A stretch of 25,216 nt of DNA from a virus: positions 1-25,216 of IMG/VR virus record IMGVR_UViG_3300042924_006764. One strand, 5' to 3'. The notes under the pieces were generated by a model. The model ran no database searches and was not told where the DNA came from. It saw only the letters and a program-made list of their open reading frames with translations. This document shows, in pieces, positions 1-7,954 of the stretch. Position 1 is the first letter of the stretch, and each line of letters begins with the position of its first letter. The translations under genes and the position numbers were made by a program.

Positions 1-254
1 CGAAGAACCAGATGTTCCACTTGTACCATTTTCTCCTGAAGAACCAGATGAACCACTTGATCCTGAAGTTCCATTAGTCCCTGAAGAACCACTGGACCCA
101 GAAGTACCACTTGTACCATTTTCACCTGAAGAACCTGATGATCCCGAAGAACCAGATGTTCCACTTGTACCATTTTCTCCTGAAGAACCAGATGAACCAC
201 TTGATCCTGAAGTTCCATTAGTCCCTGAAGAACCACTGGACCCAGAAGTACCAT
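1..254. repeat. 144-bp direct repeat inside the collagen-like coding tract
   Basis: Positions 1-109 recur almost exactly at 145-253, an offset of 144 bp (48 codons, 16 Gly-X-Y triplets). After the shared part the first copy carries nine extra bases (three codons) missing from the second. Shorter GAAGAACCA-type units continue to about 345. All offsets seen are multiples of three, so length changes keep the frame. Confidence 0.85.
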
Positions 255-1269
255 TTTCACCTGAAGAACCACTAGATCCTGACGTACCTGAAGATCCCGA
301 AGTACCGTTAATACCCGAAGAACCACTTGTTCCTGAAGTTCCTGTTGTACCCGTAAAACCTGTAACAACAACGGTTGAACCATCACTATTTTCAAGTGTT
401 AAGGTTTGATCATTGAAAGTACCACCTGTCAAAACACCGGTAAATCCTGAAACTGAAACGGTACCACCTGTTGAGTTGTATAATTCCAAAGTTGTCGTAG
501 CCGAAAAATATGTACCACCAGTGACTGTTGTACCACCACCCGATGTGGTGATTCCTGTGATAATCACAGACGTACCATCACTATTGTTTAAAGTTAAGTC
601 TGAAGTTTCGGAATCGTAAGTACCACCGGTCACTGTACCAGTGAATCCTGTAATAGTTATAGTACCACCAGTACTATTGAATAAATCTAATTCAGTTGTT
701 GCAGAATAGTATGTTCCACCTGTGATTTGTACATCGCTACCATAAAATATTCTCCAACGAGCTTCTTCTCTTGTAACACCATTATAACCTTCAATTGTTG
801 AACCTGTCCACGTATTAATGAAATTTCTTCCCTGTTCAGATCGACCGTTTATCGTTGTAAAAGTATCTTGTTGTGTGATTCCTGAATTACCTGTAAGACC
901 TGTTACTGAATTCCATAGATCATCATAATTTGGTATATGGTATTGGTAAACGGTATCAGTTTCATTTACATAAACTTGCATTCCGAGTCTCCTTCGACCT
1001 GAGGAAATATTATCAGAGTTGAGCGTTAATGTGGTAAAATTAAATCCACTATTCGGTTGAACATTAATTACTATTGGAATTGTATTTGCAGATAGTGTTT
1101 GTGTGCCGGTTCCCGAAAAAATTAATTCTAAATTTTCCAAATAGTAAACTTCTTGGTAACCACCAACTTGAGATACTGAAAAATTAGTACCAACATTGCT
1201 AGTTAGTGTTACTCCTTCAGGGGAATTTAATAATGAAAGTGATGTAGGATTTTTATAGGGGAATGCCAT
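1..1269 (-). CDS. Fibre-type virion protein with beta repeats and collagen-like Gly/Ser/Thr tract (3' end cut by window edge)
   Basis: An open frame of 423 codons starts at ATG 1269 (MAFPYKNPTS) and runs off the left edge without a stop. Residues 1-180 form a non-repetitive N-terminal part. Residues about 180-312 hold about four copies of a beta-type repeat of the form GGTYxSxTxxLxLxNSxGGTxxITGF. From about residue 313 the chain is a GTSGSSG-type Gly-X-Y tract in which X and Y are mainly Ser, Thr, Glu or Asn and never Pro. Such tracts occur in phage tail fibres and other virion surface proteins, where they form trimeric stalks. A TATTTATA motif lies 12 bases upstream of the start, as at other structural genes here. 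Function is inferred from composition; the C-terminal tip that would show a receptor-binding domain lies outside the window. Confidence 0.8.
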   Translation of the reverse strand, partial: MAFPYKNPTSLSLLNSPEGVTLTSNVGTNFSVSQVGGYQEVYYLENLELIFSGTGTQTLSANTIPIVINVQPNSGFNFTTLTLNSDNISSGRRRLGMQVYVNETDTVYQYHIPNYDDLWNSVTGLTGNSGITQQDTFTTINGRSEQGRNFINTWTGSTIEGYNGVTREEARWRIFYGSDVQITGGTYYSATTELDLFNSTGGTITITGFTGTVTGGTYDSETSDLTLNNSDGTSVIITGITTSGGGTTVTGGTYFSATTTLELYNSTGGTVSVSGFTGVLTGGTFNDQTLTLENSDGSTVVVTGFTGTTGTSGTSGSSGINGTSGSSGTSGSSGSSGENGTSGSSGSSGTNGTSGSSGSSGSSGENGTSGTSGSSGSSGSSGENGTSGTSGSSGSSGTNGTSGSSGSSGSSGENGTSGTSGSS

Positions 1270-1281
1270 TTTGTTTTATAT

Positions 1282-1289
1282 TATAAATA
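1282..1289 (-). promoter_or_regulatory. TATTTATA late-promoter-like motif
   Basis: TATTTATA on the minus strand, 12 bases before the start of the fibre-type gene at 1269. One of ten such motifs in the window; the promoter role is inferred from recurrence. Confidence 0.5.
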
Positions 1290-1332
1290 GTGAAAATTTC
1301 TTTGTATCACAGGTTTAAATTTATTTTTTTTG

Positions 1333-2862
1333 TTAAGATTTTGTATCACCTCGGAAATATAAACTTCCTGTTAATGGTAATGCAATTGGAAGTTCAAATT
1401 GTGGACTGACCCAAAGCACACGATAAGTTCCCGCTGGTATTGCAGCACCACTAGTAACTGTAACGTTAAGTGAAGTTAATCCTACAATTGTACCAATATC
1501 ATTAAACACATCATTACCTCCTAAAGTTGTTCCAACATCATTTGTCATATTTGTTAATGACCCACCAACGCCTGCAAGGGGAACCCAAATAGTATAAAAA
1601 TATTTAATAAGAGGATTAATTAATGAAGGGCTAACTTGAATTGAACCATATGTGTAAATATTTTGAGCAACTCCATTAATAACTTGACCTTGTGTTTGTG
1701 CAATTGCCGCACTTAAAGAAACTGCCGTAACAAAGTTTCCTCCGCCGATTGCATAAGAAGGTTGATGTGCATACACATCCAAATCGTTACTGTAAGTTCC
1801 ATTGTTGTTGTTTGGAATACCATTATTATAAATTGTAGCCCAATCCTGAGCACCATTAGCTAACGCATAAGTTTCTAAAGTGCTTGCATTACCAGCATTT
1901 TGCGGCTCGGCAAATATGTATGCCATAAATCCTTCTGTTGGTGTTGATGGTGTTGGAGTGTTAGTAGGAGTAGTTGTCGGACTTACTGCGGGACTTGCCG
2001 ATGGTGTAGGCGTGTTCGTTGGAGTTGAAGTCGGACTTACTTCAGGACTTGTTGATGGTGTAGGCGTGTTCGTTGGAGTTGAAGTCGGACTTACATCAGG
2101 ACTTGCCGATGGAGTAGGCGTGTTAGTTGGAGTTGAAGTTGGACTTACTTCGAGACTTGCCGTTGGTGTTACTGTCTGTGTGGGTGTTGTTGTTGGTGTG
2201 ATCGTAGGTGTGACAGAAGGTGTTGGCGTTGGTGTAGATGTTGCCGTTTCCGAAATTGTTGGCGTTGGCGTTGGTGTTGAAGTTGCCGTTTCCGAAATTG
2301 TTGGAGTTGGTGTTGGAGAACCTGATGGTGATGCGCCAGGAGTTTCAGTTGGTGTCGGTGTTGGTGTTGAAGTTGCCGTTTCCGAAATTGTTGGCGTTGG
2401 CGTTGGTGTTGAAGTTGCCGTTTCCGAAATTGTTGGCGTTGGCGTTGGTGTTGAAGTTGCCGTTTCCGAAATTGTTGGAGTTGGTGTTGGAGAACCTGAT
2501 GGTGATGCACCAGGAGTTTGAGTTGGTGTCGGCGTTGGCGTAGATGTCGATGATGTAGAAACAGTGGGTGTTATCGATGGTGTAGGAGTAATAGTTGGAG
2601 TTACTGTCGGCGTCATAGTTGGTGTTACTGAAATTTCACAACCTTCAGGCCATAATGTTAAATCAATTTCTTCGTAAGAATTTGGTGGGAATGCTGTTGA
2701 GAATGATCCTACTATATACCATATTTCCCTTGTCTCACCAGGCTTAATTTGATAGTTCTGTACAACTAAATCGTCGGAGCAACGGTTGTAATTGATAACC
2801 AATGTTTTCATTGGCATTACGTTTTTAATACCTACCTTTCTACAGACACAAGATGTGGACAT
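1333..2862 (-). CDS. Virion-associated protein with long Pro/Thr/Ser repeat stalk and C-terminal globular domain
   Basis: A 509-residue protein in three parts. Residues 1-77 are a small Cys-containing N-terminal region ([11 protein letters not shown]). Residues about 78-309 are almost entirely Thr, Pro and Ser, built from two repeat families: a 14-residue unit ([14 protein letters not shown]-like, five ISETATS copies) and an 18-residue unit ending [10 protein letters not shown] (four copies). Residues about 311-509 form a non-repetitive domain beginning [10 protein letters not shown], rich in Gly, Asn and beta-prone residues. The plan suggests a rigid extended linker carrying a distal domain, as in fibres or decoration proteins. 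It lies between a fibre-type gene and the MCP, and a TATTTATA motif sits 13 bases upstream. The terminal domain is not recognised, so the exact role is unknown. The minus strand is chosen because the opposite frames are only repeat shadows. Confidence 0.8.
   Translation of the reverse strand: MSTSCVCRKVGIKNVMPMKTLVINYNRCSDDLVVQNYQIKPGETREIWYIVGSFSTAFPPNSYEEIDLTLWPEGCEISVTPTMTPTVTPTITPTPSITPTVSTSSTSTPTPTPTQTPGASPSGSPTPTPTISETATSTPTPTPTISETATSTPTPTPTISETATSTPTPTPTETPGASPSGSPTPTPTISETATSTPTPTPTISETATSTPTPTPSVTPTITPTTTPTQTVTPTASLEVSPTSTPTNTPTPSASPDVSPTSTPTNTPTPSTSPEVSPTSTPTNTPTPSASPAVSPTTTPTNTPTPSTPTEGFMAYIFAEPQNAGNASTLETYALANGAQDWATIYNNGIPNNNNGTYSNDLDVYAHQPSYAIGGGNFVTAVSLSAAIAQTQGQVINGVAQNIYTYGSIQVSPSLINPLIKYFYTIWVPLAGVGGSLTNMTNDVGTTLGGNDVFNDIGTIVGLTSLNVTVTSGAAIPAGTYRVLWVSPQFELPIALPLTGSLYFRGDTKS
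1945..2160. repeat. Four tandem 54-bp coding repeats (18-residue unit)
   Basis: Encodes residues 235-306 of the Pro/Thr-rich protein. The copies begin [21 protein letters not shown] and ASPAVSP, and each ends TPTNTPTPS. Differences fall mainly in the third and fourth residues of the unit. Confidence 0.88.
2239..2472. repeat. 42-bp coding repeats nested in a 174-bp duplication
   Basis: Encodes residues 131-208. ISETATS units recur at 131, 145, 159, 189 and 203. The preceding [10 protein letters not shown] segment is itself duplicated at an offset of 58 residues (174 bp), so short repeats sit within a larger tandem duplication. The nucleotide copies are nearly identical, which suggests recent expansion. 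Confidence 0.85.
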
Positions 2863-2875
2863 TATTTACTTTTTA

Positions 2876-2883
2876 TATAAATA
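2876..2883 (-). promoter_or_regulatory. TATTTATA late-promoter-like motif
   Basis: TATTTATA on the minus strand, 13 bases upstream of the start at 2862 and just beyond the MCP terminator, so the Pro/Thr-rich gene appears to have its own transcription start. Confidence 0.5.
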
Positions 2884-2893
2884 TCCATTAAAT

Positions 2894-2922
2894 AAAAAAG
2901 GGAGGGTAAACTACCCTCCCTT
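2894..2922 (-). terminator. Rho-independent terminator after the major capsid gene
   Basis: An 11-bp perfect stem (AAGGGAGGGTA with TACCCTCCCTT) and a 3-base loop lie 20 bases past the MCP stop. On the minus strand the stem is followed by a run of T. Confidence 0.9.
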
Positions 2923-2941
2923 ACTATATAAATTGAAAATA

Positions 2942-4780
2942 TTATCTCAATTCGTCCAAATTGAATGTTCTAACACCATCAACTGTGATACGTCCGTAGA
3001 AACGGTTGTTAACCATTTTCTTAGCGTAACGTGTCATAATACCCTTGATAGGGGTAAAGTTGAATGGGTTGTACATAGTTGGAGTCAACTGAAGAGGTAC
3101 ATATGGAGCGTATACGTAACCTGTATCCAACAAGCTTGTACCTTTGTGTCCGATCAACACTTGGTTAGCTGGGAAGTATGGGTCACGGTAAACTTGGTAT
3201 CTACCAGCCAATGTTCCAACTCTTTCGATACCCATGTTGTACTGGTCCTGTTCAGGTGCCGCGTTAGAAACGTGGAAGTACTCAAGGTCGTCAAAGATAG
3301 CTGATACTTCTGAAGATACAACGATCCAGTTAGCACCACCTCTAAGAGTTGATTTATGGATTTGAGCTGAAAGTTGGTTGATAGCTGTGATCAATGTTTG
3401 GTTCCAGTCCTTCTGAGTGTAAGGAGTAGTACCTGAAGAAGCTAATCTCTTCCATCCGTTGTAGTCCCAACGTAGATCCCATGCTGCACCTTTTCTCAAG
3501 TCTCTTAAGATTTCACGGTCGATTTCAGCCGCCACTTGCTCAGACAACAAAGCTGTCAATTCAGCTTCAGCGTCGATGTTGTGGAATGCTGCAACGTCTT
3601 GTGCCAATTCAGGAGACCATTGAGCTCTAAGTTTTCTCTCTGTAACAGATACTGTTACTGACTCAAGGTCAAAAGAAACTTCACCGATTTGATCTTCAAA
3701 TTCCAAGCTCTCGTAGTTTCTGTAAACCGCTACGAACGCGTTACTGTTACCAGATGTTGATGCGAATGTAGAACCTGTGTAACCGTCAGGTGTAGTTTGA
3801 CCACACTCTATACAAACAGGAACTTGTAAATCAACTTCCAAGTAGATGTAACCGTTAGCATCACATACGTTATTGTACTGACCACCTGAACCTGTAGAAG
3901 GCCATACAGTTGATGAAGTACTTCCGTATTCTACAATACCCTTACCGTATCTCTGAGTAACAACTCTGAACAAGTATGGGTTTCTTGTGTTAGCTGAAGT
4001 AGTTGCGTTACCTGCAACACCCAAGATCAAAAGACCTGAAAGGAATTCTTCAGTATCCATCATGTTACCGTTAGGTCCGATCAATTGACCAGCACCTGCG
4101 TTCATGAATCCAGTCATTTTGATAAGAACTTTTCTGTAATCACCACTAGTGTAACCAGAAGGGATTAAGTAACCATCTTCCCAAGCTTGAGTCACGGTGT
4201 TAGCTGTGATAGCCGACCATCTACCTTTAGAGTAGTCGAACAATCCTGGAGGATTCAAAGCCGCTTCGTTACCTTCGTAGAACAAGTCATAAAGATCCTT
4301 GTTGAATGATGGATTATATGTACCAGCATCTACGTCTGTACCGTAACCCTTGTTAGGATCACCTGGATAGTTACCTGGAGAACCTACAGGAGCGTAGTGA
4401 TCACCACTACCACCTGTTGCTCCGTTGAATGTACCACCAGAGTAACCCTGAATACGTGGTACAAAGTAGAACAACTTACCGATAGGTAGGTTCATAGCTT
4501 GTACTGATACGATGTCGTTTGCAAGAAGTTTAGAGAATACTCTTCTTACGATTGGGAAAACTACAGTTTCAAAAGATCCTGAGTCAGAAGTAGAAGAAGC
4601 TTCATTGATTAAGTGTGAAGCTTGGTTTTCATACAACTGTGCGATGTTTTCCTTAAGGTGACCACCAAGACCCTCTAAGAATCCTAATTTGTCCCATTTG
4701 TTAATTGTGTCTTCTTTGATAACTTTCAAATGTTTCATGCCGATGTTACCAACAAGACCACTTTCTAATAATGCACCCAT
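2942..4780 (-). CDS. 23: Major capsid protein, T4 gp23-like
   Basis: A 612-residue protein that should form the hexamers of the head shell. The N-terminal part resembles T4 gp23 in layout (INKWDKLGFLEG; LYENQ; VVFPIVRRVF; VQAMNLPIGKLF). The core has ERKLRAQWSPELAQDV, matching the gp23 segment KAAYSIELAQDL, followed by DAEAELTALLSEQVAAEIDREI. The C-terminal part has LAGRYQVYRDPY and GYVYAPYVPL, again gp23-like. LINE|ASST at residues 57-64 looks like the prohead-protease site that removes the N-terminal peptide in T4. It is longer than T4 gp23 (521 residues), with a Gly/Tyr-rich insertion after the first conserved block. It lies directly downstream of the scaffold gene with a 23-base gap and ends at a strong terminator, as expected for a very highly expressed late gene. 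Confidence 0.96.
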   Translation of the reverse strand: MGALLESGLVGNIGMKHLKVIKEDTINKWDKLGFLEGLGGHLKENIAQLYENQASHLINEASSTSDSGSFETVVFPIVRRVFSKLLANDIVSVQAMNLPIGKLFYFVPRIQGYSGGTFNGATGGSGDHYAPVGSPGNYPGDPNKGYGTDVDAGTYNPSFNKDLYDLFYEGNEAALNPPGLFDYSKGRWSAITANTVTQAWEDGYLIPSGYTSGDYRKVLIKMTGFMNAGAGQLIGPNGNMMDTEEFLSGLLILGVAGNATTSANTRNPYLFRVVTQRYGKGIVEYGSTSSTVWPSTGSGGQYNNVCDANGYIYLEVDLQVPVCIECGQTTPDGYTGSTFASTSGNSNAFVAVYRNYESLEFEDQIGEVSFDLESVTVSVTERKLRAQWSPELAQDVAAFHNIDAEAELTALLSEQVAAEIDREILRDLRKGAAWDLRWDYNGWKRLASSGTTPYTQKDWNQTLITAINQLSAQIHKSTLRGGANWIVVSSEVSAIFDDLEYFHVSNAAPEQDQYNMGIERVGTLAGRYQVYRDPYFPANQVLIGHKGTSLLDTGYVYAPYVPLQLTPTMYNPFNFTPIKGIMTRYAKKMVNNRFYGRITVDGVRTFNLDELR

Positions 4781-4803
4781 TTTAATATATTTTTTTTTAG
4801 GTT

Positions 4804-6291
4804 TTATTTATTGATTTTTTGCATAATATCCTTCATTCTCATGAACTGAGGATTCTCATACGTTTTTGACTCAATCAAATTCTGAGCTGAACCTGAAGCT
4901 GGTGATTTGTCAATCTTACCTACTGATTCAGTCACAACATTTTGAGTCGTGTTATTTAGTTCATTCTTGATAGAATTGTAAAGAGACTTTGACTCTTTCA
5001 AAGATTCAACGTCGTCGAATCTTCTAAGTATGTTGATTTTCTCTTGCTTCGTAGTTGTATGTTCTGTAAACAATCTTGTAGCGTATGCTAAATTGGAATT
5101 AAACACTGCAACTTCATTCAATTTTTCTCTGAACACGTTAAGAGCCTTACGATATTCATCGTTTTTTTCTCTCAATCTTTGGACTTCATTATTGATAGAT
5201 TCAACTTTGACCCCGTTATCACCATAAACGTAGTTACGATTATTGGTAATTCCTTTTCTCAAACCACGACCTTCTTTGGAACCCATTCCGTAAGTTCTAG
5301 CCGCTTCTTTATGTTCACCCTTCTTACGAGTTTCGAATTGAGCATCGTCTCTTCTTGCCTTAGTAGTTTTCAAATCCTTTCCAGCAATTTTTCCGTGCTT
5401 CATAGCTTCTCTTTCGTCTTCACGATCATCATAACCTTGCTTCTTTTTCTTAGCTTCTTCCATCTCCTCTTCGGTGAATTCGAATTTCTTAGGTTTAAGG
5501 TTCATACCAACACCCTTAGCACTTCCCTTTGGTTCGATTGCTCCTTCCTTAGTTTCAGCCTTGGTTGTTAGTTTAGCTGCCTTGGTGTGACCCATGACAG
5601 GTTTGATAGTCATTTTTGATTCGGTCATGTCGTCAGAATCTTCATCTTCTTCTTCATCCATTTCGATTTCGTAAACTACCTCATCCATTTCTTCGTCCAT
5701 TTCTTCAGAATGCTCAGACTCATTAAAAATGTCTGCAATCATTGCATCCAATTCCTCGTCTGAAATTTCATCTTCTTCAACATCTACGTTCATATCCATT
5801 TGCTCATCCATTTCTTCGCTCATAGAGTCTTCCTCTTCTTCGCCTTCCATTTGAATGATATATTCAACGTCCGCATCTTCATCTTCAATGTGTACTTGAT
5901 TATCGTCTTGTTTTACGATAATACCGTCTTCATCACTCATCGCTTTGAAAACTTTCAAGATCTCCTCATCAGATGCTCCTGTAAGATCGATAGGTAGTTC
6001 ATCTTCTTCCTCAGAATCGAATTCCATTTCCATTTCATCCTCATCGGAATCCATTTCCATTTCATCATCTTCTTCGTCAGATTCTTCTGAGTCCATGTCC
6101 AAATCCAAGATATCTTCTTGTTCTTCCATTTCCTCAGCGTGCTCAGCCTCTTTCAGAGACTCTTTTACTAGTTCAGAGATTTCTTCCTTCATTGTCGAAG
6201 CAAGTATTCCTTTTGCATTCTCCGCTACTACTTGTTCCAAATTTTTCATTTGGAGTAGTGCTTCTTCTACTAGAGATTTGTTTTGTGCCAT
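4804..6291 (-). CDS. Acidic prohead scaffold/core protein candidate (gp22 position)
   Basis: A 495-residue protein. Residues 1-50 are helical. Residues about 50-225 are extremely acidic, with long Glu/Asp/Met/Ser runs. Residues about 225-340 are Lys-rich (KAAKLTTKAETKEG; EEAKKKKQGYDDRED). The C-terminal part contains coiled-coil-like heptads (NNEVQRLREKNDEYRKALNV) and ends MKDIMQKINK. The position immediately before the MCP and after the protease is that of T4 gp22, the main scaffold core protein. Several hydrophobic-x-Glu tripeptides (FTE, VTE, LIE) could be cut by the gp21-like protease during maturation. Sequence similarity to gp22 itself is not obvious to me, so the name rests on synteny, charge and coiled coils. 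A late-type motif lies 24 bases upstream. Confidence 0.72.
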   Translation of the reverse strand: MAQNKSLVEEALLQMKNLEQVVAENAKGILASTMKEEISELVKESLKEAEHAEEMEEQEDILDLDMDSEESDEEDDEMEMDSDEDEMEMEFDSEEEDELPIDLTGASDEEILKVFKAMSDEDGIIVKQDDNQVHIEDEDADVEYIIQMEGEEEEDSMSEEMDEQMDMNVDVEEDEISDEELDAMIADIFNESEHSEEMDEEMDEVVYEIEMDEEEDEDSDDMTESKMTIKPVMGHTKAAKLTTKAETKEGAIEPKGSAKGVGMNLKPKKFEFTEEEMEEAKKKKQGYDDREDEREAMKHGKIAGKDLKTTKARRDDAQFETRKKGEHKEAARTYGMGSKEGRGLRKGITNNRNYVYGDNGVKVESINNEVQRLREKNDEYRKALNVFREKLNEVAVFNSNLAYATRLFTEHTTTKQEKINILRRFDDVESLKESKSLYNSIKNELNNTTQNVVTESVGKIDKSPASGSAQNLIESKTYENPQFMRMKDIMQKINK

Positions 6292-6315
6292 TTGTTAAAA
6301 TGATTATTTTTACAC

Positions 6316-6323
6316 TATAAATA
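6316..6323 (-). promoter_or_regulatory. TATTTATA late-promoter-like motif before scaffold-MCP unit
   Basis: TATTTATA on the minus strand, 24 bases before the scaffold start at 6291 and downstream of the 6377-6404 terminator. It would give the scaffold and MCP genes their own strong transcription unit. Confidence 0.55.
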
Positions 6324-6376
6324 TATCCCCAAACAAAAAAAGTTATTTTTTTGATAATATCAGCCAAATTTAAATG

Positions 6377-6404
6377 AAAAATCCTCCACTTTTGGTGGAG
6401 GATT
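6377..6404 (-). terminator. Rho-independent terminator after the DUF4494-like gene
   Basis: A 10-bp stem (AATCCTCCAC with GTGGAGGATT) and a 5-base loop follow the stop at 6425. On the minus strand it is followed by five T. A T-rich stretch on the other side could also stop plus-strand transcription. Confidence 0.85.
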
Positions 6405-6424
6405 ATTTTTAGTTATAGTAAAAA

Positions 6425-6637
6425 TTACTTTTCTACAACCTCATCGATCTTACTTTCAGACACAGATGTGATTCTCCAATCGTGTGGGAAACCAGCATAT
6501 CTTGTGGTAACTTTAGCTTCAACGTCAGTTACGTTGAATCCTCTTACGAGTTTTTCTTCTCTGATTTTTTTGATCTTTCCTGTGTTCTCATCGGGTAGAT
6601 CATAAGTAATTTTTGCAATAAAATATTTTTCGTCCAT
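6425..6637 (-). CDS. Small DUF4494-like protein
   Basis: A 70-residue protein beginning MDEKYFIAKITYDLPDE. The pattern of an initial beta strand, a charged turn (TGKIKKIREEKLVRG), then DVEAKVTTRYAG and a last strand RITSVSESKIDE resembles DUF4494, a small family common in Bacteroidota whose members read KVRYEK...EPYLVDALSFTEAEARI. No function is known. It lies between the prohead protease and scaffold genes, 17 bases downstream of the protease, and is the last gene before a terminator. T4 has no equivalent here. The family assignment is from memory of the pattern. Confidence 0.6.
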   Translation of the reverse strand: MDEKYFIAKITYDLPDENTGKIKKIREEKLVRGFNVTDVEAKVTTRYAGFPHDWRITSVSESKIDEVVEK

Positions 6638-6654
6638 GTTTTTTTGGTTTTTAA

Positions 6655-7386
6655 TTATCTGTTTAAATAATGGTTCAATTTATTCAATAAGTCAATAGAG
6701 CGGTCCATACCTTTTCCTGTTGATTGTGAGGAAGATGAAATTCTTGCCATTTTTTCTTCTTCCAAGTTTTCTTCAAAGTTGTTTCTTTCTTTTACATCGG
6801 TAAAAAGATATGCACCAGGTGTAGATGGTGATGACACCAAATCAAAACAGATAAGTTCAAAGTCGTCTTGTACTTCGTTTTGTTCTCCAATTTTTTTCAG
6901 AGATCCAACACCACGTGATGAGATACCTAATGTAACACCTTGACGAAGAAGGTTTGCCGCTTGATCACCTTTGGTTGATACAACGCCTCTTTCGTGGAAA
7001 CCTGGTGATGTCAGAAGTTTTAGTTTACCCATAAGGATATGTCCATCCCACCAAATCTCGGTGATTGCGTGTGATACGCGATCCAAATCAATAAGTGATG
7101 ATTCAGGGTGATTGAGTTCAGACAGAGCAATACCCTTGTCGATCATTTTCTTGTAGTTTTCCGCTTCTCTCTTGAGGATTCTCTCAGGATATACACGACC
7201 GTTTCTGTTTGGTGTATTGTACTTTTGAAGTACCGCATAGAATTCAAAAGGCTTTGAATAGTCCAACATAGTTTTGTTGGATTCTTCAATTATGTTCTTA
7301 TTGAAATCATCGTTTGGCGAGATATGTCCCGCATCCATTTCTATGAGTATACCCTTACCAGTTTCACTCGGACCTAAAATTCGCAT
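6655..7386 (-). CDS. 21: Prohead core protease, T4 gp21-like (S78-type serine protease)
   Basis: A 243-residue protein that should cleave scaffold and capsid proteins inside the prohead. Visible features are FEFYAVLQKYNTPNRNGRVYP (residues 47-67), the catalytic His motif ELNHP (His93), WWDGHILMGKLKLL, and the nucleophile motif GISSRGVGS (Ser156 or Ser157) followed by FDLVSSPSTPGA. This His...Ser...Asp order is that of herpesvirus-like prohead proteases, and the length fits T4 gp21 (212 residues). The last 40 residues are a charged helical tail, probably removed by self-cleavage. A TATTTATA motif lies 16 bases upstream. The position between portal and MCP is as in T4. Confidence 0.93.
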   Translation of the reverse strand: MRILGPSETGKGILIEMDAGHISPNDDFNKNIIEESNKTMLDYSKPFEFYAVLQKYNTPNRNGRVYPERILKREAENYKKMIDKGIALSELNHPESSLIDLDRVSHAITEIWWDGHILMGKLKLLTSPGFHERGVVSTKGDQAANLLRQGVTLGISSRGVGSLKKIGEQNEVQDDFELICFDLVSSPSTPGAYLFTDVKERNNFEENLEEEKMARISSSSQSTGKGMDRSIDLLNKLNHYLNR

Positions 7387-7402
7387 ATAGATATCTTTTA
7401 GA

Positions 7403-7410
7403 TATAAATA
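7403..7410 (-). promoter_or_regulatory. TATTTATA late-promoter-like motif
   Basis: TATTTATA on the minus strand, 16 bases upstream of the protease start at 7386 and just after the stop of the preceding gene. Confidence 0.5.
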
Positions 7411-7416
7411 TACTGA

Positions 7417-7857
7417 TTATAGTTCTTTTACTTTTTTTGAAATGGTAAACTCGAAATTGGAGTTTTGCATAAAGTTTTTGTTGTAGATTTCCCTGCAGAT
7501 TCTCTTGAGAGAAAATTTGATTTTTGGATCTTTAAAATCTATTTCACAAGCGAGAAAAAAGGTAATTTCTAAATTCATAAAACTTTTTTTTCCAAATGTA
7601 ATCCCACTAGTTCTTAGGTCTAAATCAACAATGTAATTTGATTTAAATAATCCTGTGTCGATCATTTCGTACACAGAATTTTTTATGGATTTACTCAGAT
7701 CTGATACTATTCTCTCAGGTTTTTCAAATTCTTGTTTTGGGGTCACCCAACTTTGTATATTTAGATATATTGATTTGAGTTGTTTGGCATCGACTGTGCC
7801 GTAATTTATCTTCGCTTCAGGGAACCCTACAATACGCGAAGTTTTGCCTTTTTTCAT
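7417..7857 (-). CDS. Unknown protein in the head module
   Basis: A 146-residue protein (MKKGKTSRIVGFPEAKINYG) with no family I recognise. The middle part (residues about 35-75) looks helical, and the second half shows alternating hydrophobic strands (YIVDLDLRTSGITFGKKSFMNLEITFFLAC). It carries a net positive charge, with a Lys/Arg-rich C-terminus, unlike the acidic scaffold-type genes. It lies upstream of the prohead protease and divergently from bS21. Unlike the structural genes it has a host-type promoter (TTTG-N20-TATATTTT on the minus strand), so it may be made earlier than the head proteins. In T4 the gp67/gp68 genes lie near this position, but I see no similarity. Confidence 0.75.
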   Translation of the reverse strand: MKKGKTSRIVGFPEAKINYGTVDAKQLKSIYLNIQSWVTPKQEFEKPERIVSDLSKSIKNSVYEMIDTGLFKSNYIVDLDLRTSGITFGKKSFMNLEITFFLACEIDFKDPKIKFSLKRICREIYNKNFMQNSNFEFTISKKVKEL

Positions 7858-7862
7858 ATATT

Positions 7863-7924
7863 ATTTGACATACAAATGTTTATTGTTAATAAAAATATAC
7901 CACTAAAATGGTATTATGTCAAAT
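7863..7924. repeat. Nested inverted repeats in the divergent region before bS21
   Basis: A perfect 10-bp inverted repeat, ATTTGACATA (7863-7872) with TATGTCAAAT (7915-7924), encloses a second one, ATACCA (7897-7902) with TGGTAT (7909-7914). The outer arms place TTTGACA on both strands facing inward. It could be a symmetric operator or a pair of inward -33/-35 elements. Confidence 0.7.
7892..7923 (-). promoter_or_regulatory. Host-type promoter for the 146-residue protein gene
   Basis: On the minus strand TTTG (7920-7923), 20 bases, then TATATTTT (7892-7899), seven of eight matches to TAnnTTTG. The same bases can be read as TTGACA-N17-TATATT, the classical sigma-70 form. The expected start lies near 7885, about 28 bases before the gene. 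Confidence 0.6.
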
Positions 7925-7954
7925 TTTATCAACATCCGTATTATTTAGTAATAT

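Noticed and set aside
1-345. Possible CRISPR-like repeat array
   Set aside because: The repeats are in-frame Gly-X-Y codons of a long open frame, with no unique spacers of constant length.
1880-2543. Long Val/Gly-rich, Leu/Pro-rich and His/Gln-rich open frames on either strand across the Pro/Thr repeats
   Set aside because: They are shadows of the Pro/Thr repeat codons in other frames, with no plausible start signals or protein-like composition.
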